A DNA stretch of 64,000 bases from positions 1,116,001 to 1,180,000 of the forward strand of contig OZ243967.1 in the NCBI GenBank assembly GCA_965214695.1, read 5' to 3'. The notes beneath the pieces are model-generated. The model saw nothing but the letters and a program-made list of their open reading frames with translations, ran no database searches and was not told the DNA's origin. Position 1 is the stretch's first letter; every line of letters starts with the position of its first letter. This stretch comes from JAPOXR01 sp965214695 (lineage in GTDB: Bacteria; Pseudomonadota; Alphaproteobacteria; Rhodobacterales; Rhodobacteraceae). Below are positions 45,063-53,950 of this stretch, in pieces. A program made the position numbers and the translations under genes.

Positions 45063-46121
45063 TTGGCAGAGATCGTTCTCAAGAACATAGAAAAGCGCTG
45101 GGGACAGTTCACCGCAGTAAGGGACCTCAACCTGGCGGTGATGAACCGGGAGTTCCTTGTCCTGCTGGGCCCGTCTGGCTGCGGCAAGACAACGACGCTG
45201 CGCATGATTGCCGGGCTCGAGTCCGTTACCTCGGGAGATATCCTCATAGATGGTGTTCGGGTAAATGACAGGCCAGCACGCGACCGCGACATTGCGATGG
45301 TATTCCAAAACTATGGCCTCTATCCGCACCTGACGGTCCGCGAGCATATTGCCTATCCACTGAGGCTCCGGAAAGTGGGCGAGCCGGAGCTCGGCAACCG
45401 AATTCTGGCGGCTGCCGAAAAGGTTCACCTCGGAGACTTTCTCGACCGCCGTCCGCGTTCACTGTCAGGAGGACAACGACAGCGAGTAGCCCTGGCCAGG
45501 GCCATTGTACGGACGCCGAACCTGTTCCTGATGGATGAGCCGCTTTCCAACCTGGACGCAATACTGCGCGTTTCCATGCGTGCCGAACTCAAGCACCTCC
45601 ATCACGAACTCGAAACCACCACAATCTACGTCACGCACGATCAGATCGAGGCCATGACCATGGCTACACGCGTTGTTGTCATGAACAACGGAATGGTCGC
45701 CCAAATTGGCACGCCCGAGCAGATCTACGGCGATCCCGATAACCTGTTCGTGGCAACCTTCATCGGATCGCCACCCATCAACCAGATGAGAGGACAGTTG
45801 TCGAACGGAACCTTCCGGACCGGTTCGGCCACTTTGGACGGATTTGGAGAAGATCTTTCCGGTGATGCAATCTTGGGAGTCCGGCCAGAAAACGTCTCTA
45901 TCGAGGACAGAAATCCGGATTTCATTGGCAACGTATTTGCCGTTGAATACACTGGTTCGGACCTGCTGATCGTCACCGAAGTTGGCGATGATCGGGTAAC
46001 TCTGGTCGGGGATTTGGCCAGGCGTCCGGAGATCAACGAGAAAGTCGGCCTGAGAATCGACCGTAAAGAGACTTTCCTGTTCGATGCCCGGTCTGAAACG
46101 AGGATGAGGACGCGCTCTTGA
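45063..46121 (+). CDS. Sugar ABC importer ATPase (MalK/UgpC-like)
   Basis: ATPase of the importer whose permeases start at 42172 and 43074. TTG 45063 (AEIVLKNIEKRWGQFTAV) gives the standard N-terminus. Walker A GPSGCGKTT is at about residue 37, the Q-loop at VFQNYGLYP, the signature LSGGQRQR at about 134, and Walker B LFLMDEPLSNLDA. An OB-fold tail contains ILGVRPENVSI. The 352-residue length is normal. It shares an operon with the DapA gene upstream and the GMC gene downstream. Confidence 0.92.
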   Translation: MAEIVLKNIEKRWGQFTAVRDLNLAVMNREFLVLLGPSGCGKTTTLRMIAGLESVTSGDILIDGVRVNDRPARDRDIAMVFQNYGLYPHLTVREHIAYPLRLRKVGEPELGNRILAAAEKVHLGDFLDRRPRSLSGGQRQRVALARAIVRTPNLFLMDEPLSNLDAILRVSMRAELKHLHHELETTTIYVTHDQIEAMTMATRVVVMNNGMVAQIGTPEQIYGDPDNLFVATFIGSPPINQMRGQLSNGTFRTGSATLDGFGEDLSGDAILGVRPENVSIEDRNPDFIGNVFAVEYTGSDLLIVTEVGDDRVTLVGDLARRPEINEKVGLRIDRKETFLFDARSETRMRTRS

Positions 46122-46161
46122 TTTCCTTGCCGAATTCGAAGCTGCCGGACGGGAGAGCAGG

Positions 46162-47769
46162 ATGGATTACGACTACATAATTGCGGGCGGCGGTTCATCG
46201 GCCTGTGTTGCGGCGACGAGCCTGGTGCGTGACTTCGGCGCACGTGTCCTGTTGATCGAAAGAGGGCCCGCGCGCACGAACTGGCTCATGCGCATGCCAG
46301 CAGGGTACATGAAATACCTTGCACGTGACGATTTCCTGGAAATGCACCAGACCATCCCGCAGGAACAACTCGACGGTCGGGCACCGATAGTGCCCCAGGC
46401 CAATGTGCTGGGCGGCGGCAGCGCGGTCAACGCAATGGTCTACATGCGCGGACAGCAGGAAGACTATGATGGCTGGGACTCATTTCTGGGCGGCAGCTCG
46501 GGCTGGTCATATGCCGACATGCTGCCACATTTCAGACGGCTCGAACGCAATACCAAATTCAACAACGAATACCATGGAATCAGCGGCGGTCTCTGGGTGT
46601 CGGATCCAGGCTACACGGTCGAAATGACTGATGCCTTCGTATTGGCGGCCCAAGGGTGCGGGATTTCCTACAATCCCGATTTCAACGGCGAACGGCAGTC
46701 CGGCGTGGGACTGATGCAGAACACAATCGGCAAGAACAAACGCTGCGATGCCGTCAAGGCATTTCTGTCTCAGGTGCAGGACAATCCCAATCTTGAAGTC
46801 ATCACCGGGGCGCTGGTTTCACGAATCGTCATTGAGAACGGCCGTGCTGTCGGAGTCGAGTACAGCCAGGGCAGAAAGGCAACCACCGTCCGGACCGAAG
46901 GTGAAGTTCTGGTTGCAACTGGCACCTACAACACTGCGAAACTGCTCATGCTATCCGGAATTGGTCCGGCAGACCAACTCGGTCAACATGGCATCAACTG
47001 CGTAGCTGACCTGGCCGGTGTCGGCGAAAACCTGCAGGATCACCACGAAGTGCCCCTGGTGTGTTCAATGAACAGGCCGGCTGGCTACTACAGGCAGGAT
47101 CGCGGTTGGCGGATGATCCGCAACGGGTTGCAGTTCCTGCTTTTCGATTCCGGCCCGGTATCGACAATTGGGGTGGAGGCCTGTGCCTTTCATGATCCCG
47201 ACGGCGGAAAACGACCCACGATTCAGCTGTATTGTGCGCCCATCGTCTATCTTGATCGTGACTTTACCGACCTGAAGCCAACCCATGGTGTCACGCTGAC
47301 GTCATGCCTGCTGCGACCGAAGGCTCGGGGTACGGTCAGGTTGAAGTCGGCGAATCCTTTCGACAAGCCGGTGGTCGACTGCAATTTCTTCGGTGACCCG
47401 GACGATCTTCGGTTGACGATCAAGGCAGTGGAGTTCGCACGCGACGTGCTTGCGACTGAACCGACGGCTTCGTTGATTTCAGGTGAATTGCTTCCGGGCA
47501 AGGACACGACAACCAAGGATGGCCTTCGCACCTACTGCAACAGTACAGTGAAGACCAACTACCACCCGGTTGGCACGGCACGCATGGGCAGGGACAACGA
47601 CCCGATGGCTGTAGTTGATACTCGCTTGCGCGTGCGTGGCATCGACGGTCTGCGCGTTGTGGACTGCTCCGTCATGCCATTCATTCCTTCGGGCAACACG
47701 AATGCTCCTGCAATGGCTGTGGCAGATCGGGCAGTATCGATCATCCGGAACCAGAACCTGGCGAAATGA
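46162..47769 (+). CDS. GMC-family FAD oxidoreductase
   Basis: Flavin-dependent alcohol/sugar dehydrogenase, 535 residues from ATG 46162 (GAGCAGG upstream). FAD-binding motif DYDYIIAGGGSSACVAATSL opens the protein (a serine-rich variant of GxGxxG). Signature 1 VLGGGSAVNAMVYMRGQQED is near residue 82, signature 2 TYNTAKLLMLSGIGPADQL near 255, and the catalytic histidine region TNYHPVGTARMG near 470. In context it would oxidise an imported sugar or polyol before the sugar-acid enzymes act. A four-base overlap (ATGA) joins it to a short GntR-like remnant. Confidence 0.92.
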   Translation: MDYDYIIAGGGSSACVAATSLVRDFGARVLLIERGPARTNWLMRMPAGYMKYLARDDFLEMHQTIPQEQLDGRAPIVPQANVLGGGSAVNAMVYMRGQQEDYDGWDSFLGGSSGWSYADMLPHFRRLERNTKFNNEYHGISGGLWVSDPGYTVEMTDAFVLAAQGCGISYNPDFNGERQSGVGLMQNTIGKNKRCDAVKAFLSQVQDNPNLEVITGALVSRIVIENGRAVGVEYSQGRKATTVRTEGEVLVATGTYNTAKLLMLSGIGPADQLGQHGINCVADLAGVGENLQDHHEVPLVCSMNRPAGYYRQDRGWRMIRNGLQFLLFDSGPVSTIGVEACAFHDPDGGKRPTIQLYCAPIVYLDRDFTDLKPTHGVTLTSCLLRPKARGTVRLKSANPFDKPVVDCNFFGDPDDLRLTIKAVEFARDVLATEPTASLISGELLPGKDTTTKDGLRTYCNSTVKTNYHPVGTARMGRDNDPMAVVDTRLRVRGIDGLRVVDCSVMPFIPSGNTNAPAMAVADRAVSIIRNQNLAK

Positions 47770-47861
47770 AAATGCGCGAACTCGAGAAGACTTCCCCATT
47801 GGTGGAGCGGATCATCGACATGCTCGGTCGCCGGATCGTGCATGAAGAAGCTGCTCGGTAA
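47766..47861 (+). pseudogene. N-terminal remnant of a GntR-family regulator
   Basis: A 31-codon frame (MKMRELEKTSPLVERIIDML then GRRIVHEEAAR) starts within the GMC stop overlap. LVERIIDMLGRRIV matches the first helix and turn of GntR winged-helix domains (x-V-x-x-(I/V)-x-x-x-L-x-x-x-I-x-x-G). The recognition helix and effector domain are absent. The remaining bases to 47962 contain only a short frameshifted continuation. It suggests that the operon once carried its own GntR regulator. Confidence 0.45.
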
Positions 47862-47962
47862 CGACGAGCGCCACCTGACCGAAATGCGTGCAACCCTCTC
47901 ACCCAGGAATTCCCGTTGAAACCGATGGTTGATCACTGTTCGTTACCGCCGGGATACCGGTG

Positions 47963-48970
47963 ATGACCCGGGCACTGGAGGCGCGCTGCCAGGACCTGCT
48001 TTGCAAACTCGGCCTCGCTTCGGAGGGCGAACCTGTCGATGTCGTCCCGTTTGGCGGCGGAGTGGCCTCCGACATCGCTCGCGTGGATGTTGCCGGTCAG
48101 AGTTTTTGCGTGAAGTTTGCGCTTGAAAAGCTGAAGGTTGCGGAGGAATGGCATGTGCCAGTCCACCGAAACCGGGCAGAATACGCGTGGCTGGAATTCG
48201 CGGCCTCCGTCGACCCGTCTTCGGTTCCCCGCCTTTACGGACAGTCAGGCACAGGATTCGTGATGGAGCATATTGCTTCGCCCGATGTCTTCCTGTGGAA
48301 GGACAAATTGCTGTACGGGACACCTGACATCCGAGATGCGGTATCAGTGGCGGATATCCTGGCGAGAATTCACGCAGCCTCGGTCAAATCCATTCATTGC
48401 CAGAACAGCTTTCGGAATCATGACGACTTTCTGGCAATCAGAATCGAGCCATACCTGATCTTTGCTGCCTCAAGGCACCCGGACCTGGCCCGGCAACTGA
48501 ATGCAATTGGCGAAGGACTTTACCGATCGCGGCAAGCACTTGTACATGGTGATGTGAGCCCGAAGAACATACTCTTTCGGGACAATTGCCCGGTCTTGCT
48601 TGATGCCGAGTGCGCAACGATGGGTGATCCGGCATTCGACGTGGCATTCTGCCTGAATCATCTGGCCCTGAAATCCTTCCACAGGCCGAACCAGCGCGAC
48701 GTGTTGATGGATGCAGCAACCGGGTTCTGGTTGACTTACGCTGCCGGAATTGACTGGGAACCGTGTGACGCTCTGGAAGGACGCGCGGCGGCGCTGTTGC
48801 CGGTTCTTATGCTGGCTAGAATTGATGGCAAATCGCCAGTGGAGTATCTCTCCAGGGAAAATCAGGACAGGATACGTGACTTGGCCAAACCCCTTATCCG
48901 GAAACCACCGGCTCGACTTGATGACGTCCTGACCGTTATCCGACAGGCAGGATGCTCCGGTGACGGGTGA
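47963..48970 (+). CDS. APH/choline-kinase-fold phosphotransferase
   Basis: A 335-residue small-molecule kinase of the aminoglycoside-phosphotransferase fold. FGGGVASDIARVDVAGQSFCVKF (about 28-50) forms the ATP-binding hairpin with its lysine. The catalytic loop is LVHGDVSPKNILF (about 193-205), followed by PVLLDAECATMGDPAFDVAF with the metal-binding aspartate. APH-fold kinases phosphorylate hydroxyl groups of many metabolites; antibiotic resistance is not implied. Its 3' end overlaps the enolase-like gene by 11 nt, which points to a coupled pathway step, for example phosphorylation of glycerate or another hydroxy acid. Confidence 0.85.
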   Translation: MTRALEARCQDLLCKLGLASEGEPVDVVPFGGGVASDIARVDVAGQSFCVKFALEKLKVAEEWHVPVHRNRAEYAWLEFAASVDPSSVPRLYGQSGTGFVMEHIASPDVFLWKDKLLYGTPDIRDAVSVADILARIHAASVKSIHCQNSFRNHDDFLAIRIEPYLIFAASRHPDLARQLNAIGEGLYRSRQALVHGDVSPKNILFRDNCPVLLDAECATMGDPAFDVAFCLNHLALKSFHRPNQRDVLMDAATGFWLTYAAGIDWEPCDALEGRAAALLPVLMLARIDGKSPVEYLSRENQDRIRDLAKPLIRKPPARLDDVLTVIRQAGCSGDG

Positions 48971-50273
48971 AATCCGGAGACTCTTCGGCCGGCGGATCTG
49001 GGATTCCCGAGGCAACCCGACGGTTGAGGTCGAAGTCACGCTGACGGACGGCAGTTCCGGTCGGGCCGCCGCTCCGGCAGGAGCGTCGCGAGGAACGCGG
49101 GAGGCGGTCGACCTGCGCGACGGTGACAACCGGCTGGGTGGCATGGATGTGGGCCGCGCAGTCGCCGGGGTAAACGGTCCGGTTGCCGCAACACTGATGG
49201 GCATGCCGGCAATCGATCAGCAATCGATCGACGATGCCCTCATCCAACTCGATGGAACCGAGAACAAGGCGCGGCTCGGAGGAAATGCCACGGTCGCAAC
49301 CTCGCTGGCCGTCCTGCAAGCCGCAGCGGCAAGCGAATGCAAGCCGTTATGGGCCTACCTGGCCGACAAGTACGGCCAAGAACCGACAATACCCCTGCCG
49401 GAAATCCAGATATTCGGCGGCGGTGCACATGCGGACCGGCGAGTGGATATTCAGGATTTCATGGTCATGGTTCCCGGTGCCGAGTCCTTCGGCGAGGCTC
49501 TGGAGATTACGTCCGAAATCTACCGGGCCGCAGGTGCAATCATGAAAAGAAGGAATAACTTGTCCGGAGTGGCCGATGAGGGGGGCTGGTGGCCGTCATT
49601 TGACAGCAATTCAGAGGCTCTCGAGACACTTGTTGCCGCGATCGAGGAAGCAGGGGAGGTGCCGGGAGAGAGAGTTGTAATCTCACTTGATGTCGCAGCC
49701 TCCGAATTCGGGAGCAATGGCCGCTACAAATTGGCGCTTGAGAACCGAACGGTCGATACTGATTCACTGATCGAACTGCTCGCGCGGTGGCTGGAGAAGT
49801 ATCCGATTGCGTCAATCGAAGATCCCCTCGCCGAGGACGATGCGGAAGGAATGCGCAAATTCACAGAGCAATTCGGATCGCGCGTTCAGATTATCGGCGA
49901 CGACTTTCTCGTCACCAATGCTGGTCTCGTTTGCGAAGCCGCGGAGTCCGGCTCATGCAACGGACTTCTCGTCAAGGTCAATCAGGCCGGAACCGTATCC
50001 GAAGCAATTGCGGCCTTTCGAGCTGCCCGGCGCGCTGGATTTGCGACGGTAGTTTCTGCCCGCTCCGGTGAGACGGAGGATGTCAGTATCTGTCACTCCG
50101 CGGTGGGGCTGGGTGCCGGACAGCTCAAGGTCGGTTCATTCGCCCGGTCTGAACGGATGGCCAAGTGGAACGAGTGCCTCAGAATAAGTGAACATCCGGG
50201 CGTCAGCGGATTTGTCGGCGGCAGGCCGCTTGCCGGAACATGGTGGGACCAAGACAGGCTGAATCCGGCCTGA
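48960..50273 (+). CDS. Divergent enolase paralogue
   Basis: A 437-residue enolase-family protein starting at GTG 48960. It keeps DSRGNPTVEVEV, GGGAHAD, the acidic ADEGG motif, the metal ligands in SLDVAASEF, SIEDPLAED and IIGDDFLVTN, the base lysine in LLVKVNQAGT and the phosphate-site RSGETED. It departs from canonical enolase at several active-site positions: loop 1 reads GASRGT rather than GASTG (R44), the QEFM glutamate is aspartate (D166), and the histidine of SHRSGETED is alanine (A367). Location in a sugar catabolic operon, overlapping a kinase, indicates a specialised paralogue. It may make PEP from 2-phosphoglycerate or dehydrate a related phosphorylated acid. Confidence 0.87.
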   Translation: MTGEIRRLFGRRIWDSRGNPTVEVEVTLTDGSSGRAAAPAGASRGTREAVDLRDGDNRLGGMDVGRAVAGVNGPVAATLMGMPAIDQQSIDDALIQLDGTENKARLGGNATVATSLAVLQAAAASECKPLWAYLADKYGQEPTIPLPEIQIFGGGAHADRRVDIQDFMVMVPGAESFGEALEITSEIYRAAGAIMKRRNNLSGVADEGGWWPSFDSNSEALETLVAAIEEAGEVPGERVVISLDVAASEFGSNGRYKLALENRTVDTDSLIELLARWLEKYPIASIEDPLAEDDAEGMRKFTEQFGSRVQIIGDDFLVTNAGLVCEAAESGSCNGLLVKVNQAGTVSEAIAAFRAARRAGFATVVSARSGETEDVSICHSAVGLGAGQLKVGSFARSERMAKWNECLRISEHPGVSGFVGGRPLAGTWWDQDRLNPA

Positions 50274-50494
50274 GTGACAATGGGCTTCTCGGGTTTCCTT
50301 GGCAATGGTGGGTGGAATGGGGCAATGTTGCATGATATTCACGATGCACCGCGCAACCGCGTTGCAGCACCCGGCATTCCTGTTCCGGCAATGCACGGGA
50401 TCAACCGGCCCGAATTCAACTTGCAGCAGGGCAATCCGTGTTTTCGGCATATTGCGAGTGCGGACTCGCCACGATGGAATCCAGGAGAACGATC
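50274..50494. other. Intergenic region between enolase-like and SDR genes
   Basis: The 221 bases contain no gene. GCAACCGCGTTGC at 50353-50365 resembles GCAATCGCGTTGC at 39814-39826. The gap is long for this otherwise compact operon, so the SDR gene may have its own promoter. Confidence 0.35.
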
Positions 50495-51247
50495 ATGAAC
50501 GGAAAAGATTTAACCGGTCGCGCGGCAGTCGTTACTGGAGGAGCGCGCGGCATGGGGGCGGCAGTCGCACGTCACTTCCTGAACAGGGGAGCAACTGTCA
50601 CCCTGTGGGATGTGAATGCAGCCTTGCTTGAATCGACAGCCAGCCGTCTTGCATCAATCGGGAGTGTCACATGCCGAACTGTTGATGTTGCCGACGGAAG
50701 ATGCGTTGCGGAAGCCGCCGCCGCTGCGCATCGAGACATGGGCCGCATCGACATTCTCGTGACCTGCGCTGGCGTGGCCGGTCCGGTCGCGCCGGTGGAA
50801 TCCTTTCCGGCGGACGAGTGGGTCCGGGTGATGCGCATCAATCTCGATGGCGTGTTCCACTGCTGTCGCGCAATCGTGCCGCACATGCGCAAGCTTGGAT
50901 ATGGCCGGATTGTCAACATCGCCTCGGTTGCTGGCAAGGAAGGAAATCCGAACGCATCGGCCTATTCCGTCTCAAAGGCCGGAGTCATCAATCTCACAAA
51001 GTGCCTGGGCAAGGAATTGGCAAGTACGGGAATTTGTGTCAACGCCATCACGCCGGGCGTGATCAGGACCGAGATGCTCGACGATATCAGCGATGAGCAG
51101 ATCGATTACATGGTCTCCAGAATTCCCATGGGCCGAACCGGTACGGTCGATGAAGTCGCCGAAATGGTGATGTTCCTGTCATCGGAAGCCTGTTCGTTTT
51201 CAACTGCGGCGGTATTCGACATGTCTGGTGGCAGAACCACCTATTAG
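50495..51247 (+). CDS. Short-chain dehydrogenase/reductase
   Basis: Classical NAD(P)-dependent SDR, 250 residues. ATG 50495 follows CCAGGAGAACGATC. The cofactor motif is TGGARGMGAAVA (about residues 14-25). Then come NAG-equivalent CAGVAGP, catalytic serine in IVNIASVAGKEG, and YSVSKAGV with the Y-x-x-x-K pair at about 154-158. The C-terminus DMSGGRTTY is typical. Together with the GMC enzyme it probably oxidises or reduces a sugar intermediate. Confidence 0.93.
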   Translation: MNGKDLTGRAAVVTGGARGMGAAVARHFLNRGATVTLWDVNAALLESTASRLASIGSVTCRTVDVADGRCVAEAAAAAHRDMGRIDILVTCAGVAGPVAPVESFPADEWVRVMRINLDGVFHCCRAIVPHMRKLGYGRIVNIASVAGKEGNPNASAYSVSKAGVINLTKCLGKELASTGICVNAITPGVIRTEMLDDISDEQIDYMVSRIPMGRTGTVDEVAEMVMFLSSEACSFSTAAVFDMSGGRTTY

Positions 51248-51622
51248 CGCCCAAGCCGGCCGGTCATCGACAGGCGCAGGAAGGAAGTTCCGCCCGTGCA
51301 CGAGGCATGTTGAATTGCAGATCGCCAGGCAAGGCGCTGGTCCGATCGCCCGGCCCGGGACATCCCCACGAAGCGTGCCGCCGAGGGTGTTCCGGTTCAC
51401 GGCATGACGGCGCTGCTTGCCGATCCTGCCAGGTTGACGCTGAATGCGGTCAGGCTGCTGGCAAGGCCGGATCACGCCTTTGACATGACGGTGCAGCCGA
51501 CAGCACTGCAGCCGAGGGCAATCGAATTGCCGAAGATCGTAGTCAGCACGAGTTCAGGCCACTTTCGGCATGATGAGCTGATATTACAAGGAAAACCCGG
51601 ACTACCGGTGGTGAAGATCTGC
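51248..51622. other. Intergenic region between convergent SDR and IlvD/Edd genes
   Basis: The 375 bases hold short open frames only. No family, strong terminator with T-run, or repeat was found. Confidence 0.35.
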
Positions 51623-53332
51623 CTAGTGGCTTTCCCGTAGAACCGGCCGAGTATCTTTACCAACCAGAAAGTCCAGATCAGCGCCCTTGTCGGCCTGAAG
51701 GACATGATCGATGTAGAGCCTGGCGTAGCCGCGTTTGTAACTGGGAAGTTGCGGTTGCCAATCCCTTCGGCGTTGTGCCAGTTCCCTTTCCGGAACCTGC
51801 AGGTGGAGCAGTCCGTTATTGGTGTCCAGTCTGACAATGTCACCCGTGGCTACGAGCGACAATGGACCGCCTGCCTCGGATTCAGGTGAAACGTGCAGCA
51901 CGACAGCACCGAACGCCGTTCCGGACATTCTGGCATCCGACACCCGCACCATGTCTCTGACTCCCTCCTTGGCCAACCGCCTGGGAATTGGCATGTTGCC
52001 AACTTCCGCCATGCCGGGATAGCCCTTGGGGCCACAGCCCTTGAGCACCAGGACGGTGTCAGGAGTGACCGGAAGATCCGGTTCATCAATCTTGGCCTTC
52101 AATTCCTCGATATTCTCGAAAACGAATGCAGGACCCTCGTGCACCAGCAGGGACGGATCAGCTGCCGACGGCTTGATGATGGCGCCATCCGGGGCAAGTG
52201 ATCCCCTGAGAACCCTGATTCCGGCCGCAGGCTTAAGCGGATTGTGGAATTCGTGGATGACATCGCGATCGAAGCACTCGGCATCCGCCCAATAGTCGGA
52301 GATATCGCCGCCCAGAACAGTTCGTGCCGGCCTTATCAATTGGGAAATCTCACTCAGCAGAGCAGGTATGCCACCGGCATAGCAAAAATCCTCCATCAGG
52401 TATCTTCCTGATGGCATGCAGTTCACGAGCAAAGGAACTTTCGAGCCGATTTCAAAATCGTCCAGACAAAGATCCACTTCCATTCTTCCGGCCAGGGCCA
52501 GCAAGTGAATGACGGCATTTGTCGAACCGCCAATTGCCGCATTGGCCAGGATGGCGTTTTCAAAGTTATTTCGATTCAGGATTTTCGATAGTCTGAGATC
52601 CTCCTTGATCATGTCCACGATCCTGCAGCCTGTCATGTGAGCAAGCGCCGTGCGCCTGGCGTCGACAGCAGGCAAGGCTGCATTGGTCGGCAGGCTTAGC
52701 CCCATGGATTCCACAAGACTGGCCATGGTTGACGCAGTGCCCATGGTCATGCACACGCCTGCTGACCGGCTCATGCCTGATTCTGCAGACATGAAATCCT
52801 TTACTGACATCTTGCCTGCCCTGACGTCTTCGGAGAACTTCCAGACATCGGTTCCCGAACCTATGTTTCTTCCCTTCCACTTGCCGTTCAACATCGGTCC
52901 GGCCGAGACCACAATCGTCGGGAGATCAACGGATGCAGCTCCCATCAACTGGCCCGGGGTTGTCTTGTCGCAACCACCGAGAAGAACGACACCGTCAATT
53001 CCATTGGCGCGGATGCACTCTTCCACGTCAATCGAAAGCATGTTTCGAAACAGCATTGCCGTAGGCTTCATCTGGGCCTCACCCAGAGAACTGACCGGAA
53101 ACTCTACAGGCAACCCGCCGGCTTCCCAGACGCCGCGTTTTACCGCTTCGGCAAGTATCCTGAGGCCTGAATTGCAGGGGGTCAACTCCGACCAGGTATT
53201 GCAGATTCCAACTACCGGGCGACCGTCAAACGCGTGGTCAGGAAACCCTTGATTCTTCATCCAACTTCTGTGGATGAACCCGTCCTTGTCATTCTTGCCA
53301 TACCAACCAGCACTTCGACGTTTCCGGCTCAT
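51623..53332 (-). CDS. IlvD/Edd-family dehydratase, probably sugar-acid specific
   Basis: Iron-sulphur dehydratase of about 569 residues from ATG 53332 (SRKRRSAGWYGKNDKDGFIH). Cluster-binding cysteines are visible in LGGCDKTTPGQLMGA (about residue 125) and SAGVCMTMGTASTMASL (about 190). The T-M-G-T-A-S-T-M version of this motif, together with HRSWMKNQGFPDHAFDGRPV near the start, resembles xylonate, arabonate or gluconate dehydratases more than true IlvD (G-M-Y-T-A-N-T-M). The product would be a 2-keto-3-deoxy sugar acid, a natural substrate for the DapA-family enzyme of the neighbouring operon. It is convergent with the SDR gene. Confidence 0.9.
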   Translation of the reverse strand: MSRKRRSAGWYGKNDKDGFIHRSWMKNQGFPDHAFDGRPVVGICNTWSELTPCNSGLRILAEAVKRGVWEAGGLPVEFPVSSLGEAQMKPTAMLFRNMLSIDVEECIRANGIDGVVLLGGCDKTTPGQLMGAASVDLPTIVVSAGPMLNGKWKGRNIGSGTDVWKFSEDVRAGKMSVKDFMSAESGMSRSAGVCMTMGTASTMASLVESMGLSLPTNAALPAVDARRTALAHMTGCRIVDMIKEDLRLSKILNRNNFENAILANAAIGGSTNAVIHLLALAGRMEVDLCLDDFEIGSKVPLLVNCMPSGRYLMEDFCYAGGIPALLSEISQLIRPARTVLGGDISDYWADAECFDRDVIHEFHNPLKPAAGIRVLRGSLAPDGAIIKPSAADPSLLVHEGPAFVFENIEELKAKIDEPDLPVTPDTVLVLKGCGPKGYPGMAEVGNMPIPRRLAKEGVRDMVRVSDARMSGTAFGAVVLHVSPESEAGGPLSLVATGDIVRLDTNNGLLHLQVPERELAQRRRDWQPQLPSYKRGYARLYIDHVLQADKGADLDFLVGKDTRPVLRESH

Positions 53333-53584
53333 GTCACGTTTCCCCAATCTCCGACATTGTTCTCGGGTTTCGACTGGCCCGCTGCCGGGATGTCGGATGG
53401 ATTTTGCATGTCACTGCGACCAGTTCAACCACAATGCAGACCTCGTCAACCATCCCCAAATGCGGGCAGGGACCCCACTGAGGGGGAATATCCCGACCAA
53501 TGCTGTGAAACTCAGGTAGAGGTCGGTGTTGCTTCTCTCGAGCGCCAGGCTCGGGGTGTTCAATCCAGACAAGGAAGCAACACC

Positions 53585-53950
53585 ATGAAAACGTCACCAC
53601 CAACCACCACCACCCATGCCAGCACCATCGACACCAGAGAACTCGTTCACGAGGCCTGGGGAGATCTTGGCACCAGCTTCGAGCGCTTCTGCGTCATGGC
53701 CGGCATCGATGCCATGAAGACGATGATGAATGAGGATGCGGCCAATCTTGCCGGCGAGCGCTACGAACGGGACGCAGGCAAGCCCGGCTATCGCTGGGGG
53801 CGGACAACCGGCAAGGTCGGCTTCCAGGGAGGCAGGACCCGGGTGGAGCGCCCGAGGGTGCGCGACAAGAACACAGGGCGGGAGCTGCCATTGCCAAGCC
53901 CGGCGGCGATCCTCCGGGAAATCAAGGCAAGAACCGGCCGTGCCGCTTGA
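53585..53950 (+). mobile_element. 5' fragment of an IS256-family transposase gene
   Basis: From ATG 53585 the 121-residue product contains GERYERDAGKPGYRWGRTTG then KVGFQGGRTRVERPRVRDKN, and TGRELPLPS. This is the conserved N-terminal zinc-free region of one IS256 branch (R-P-G-Y-R-W-G-K-x-x-G-K-x-G-F-x-G-G-x-V-x-V-E-R-P-R-V-R). Normal proteins are about 400-430 residues; the DDE catalytic core is absent. The frame then runs into AAILREIKARTGRAA and stops 11 bases inside the following nucleotidyltransferase gene. The last 13 or so codons may belong to a former upstream gene rather than the transposase. Confidence 0.72.

Noticed and set aside
47963..48970. Aminoglycoside resistance gene
   Set aside because: The APH fold is clear, but the operon context is sugar catabolism and nothing indicates an antibiotic substrate.
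39814..50365. Two similar 13-bp palindromes GCAATCGCGTTGC (39814-39826) and GCAACCGCGTTGC (50353-50365)
   Set aside because: They resemble LacI-type half sites but have the wrong centre spacing, no LacI gene is nearby, and short GC-rich palindromes are expected by chance.
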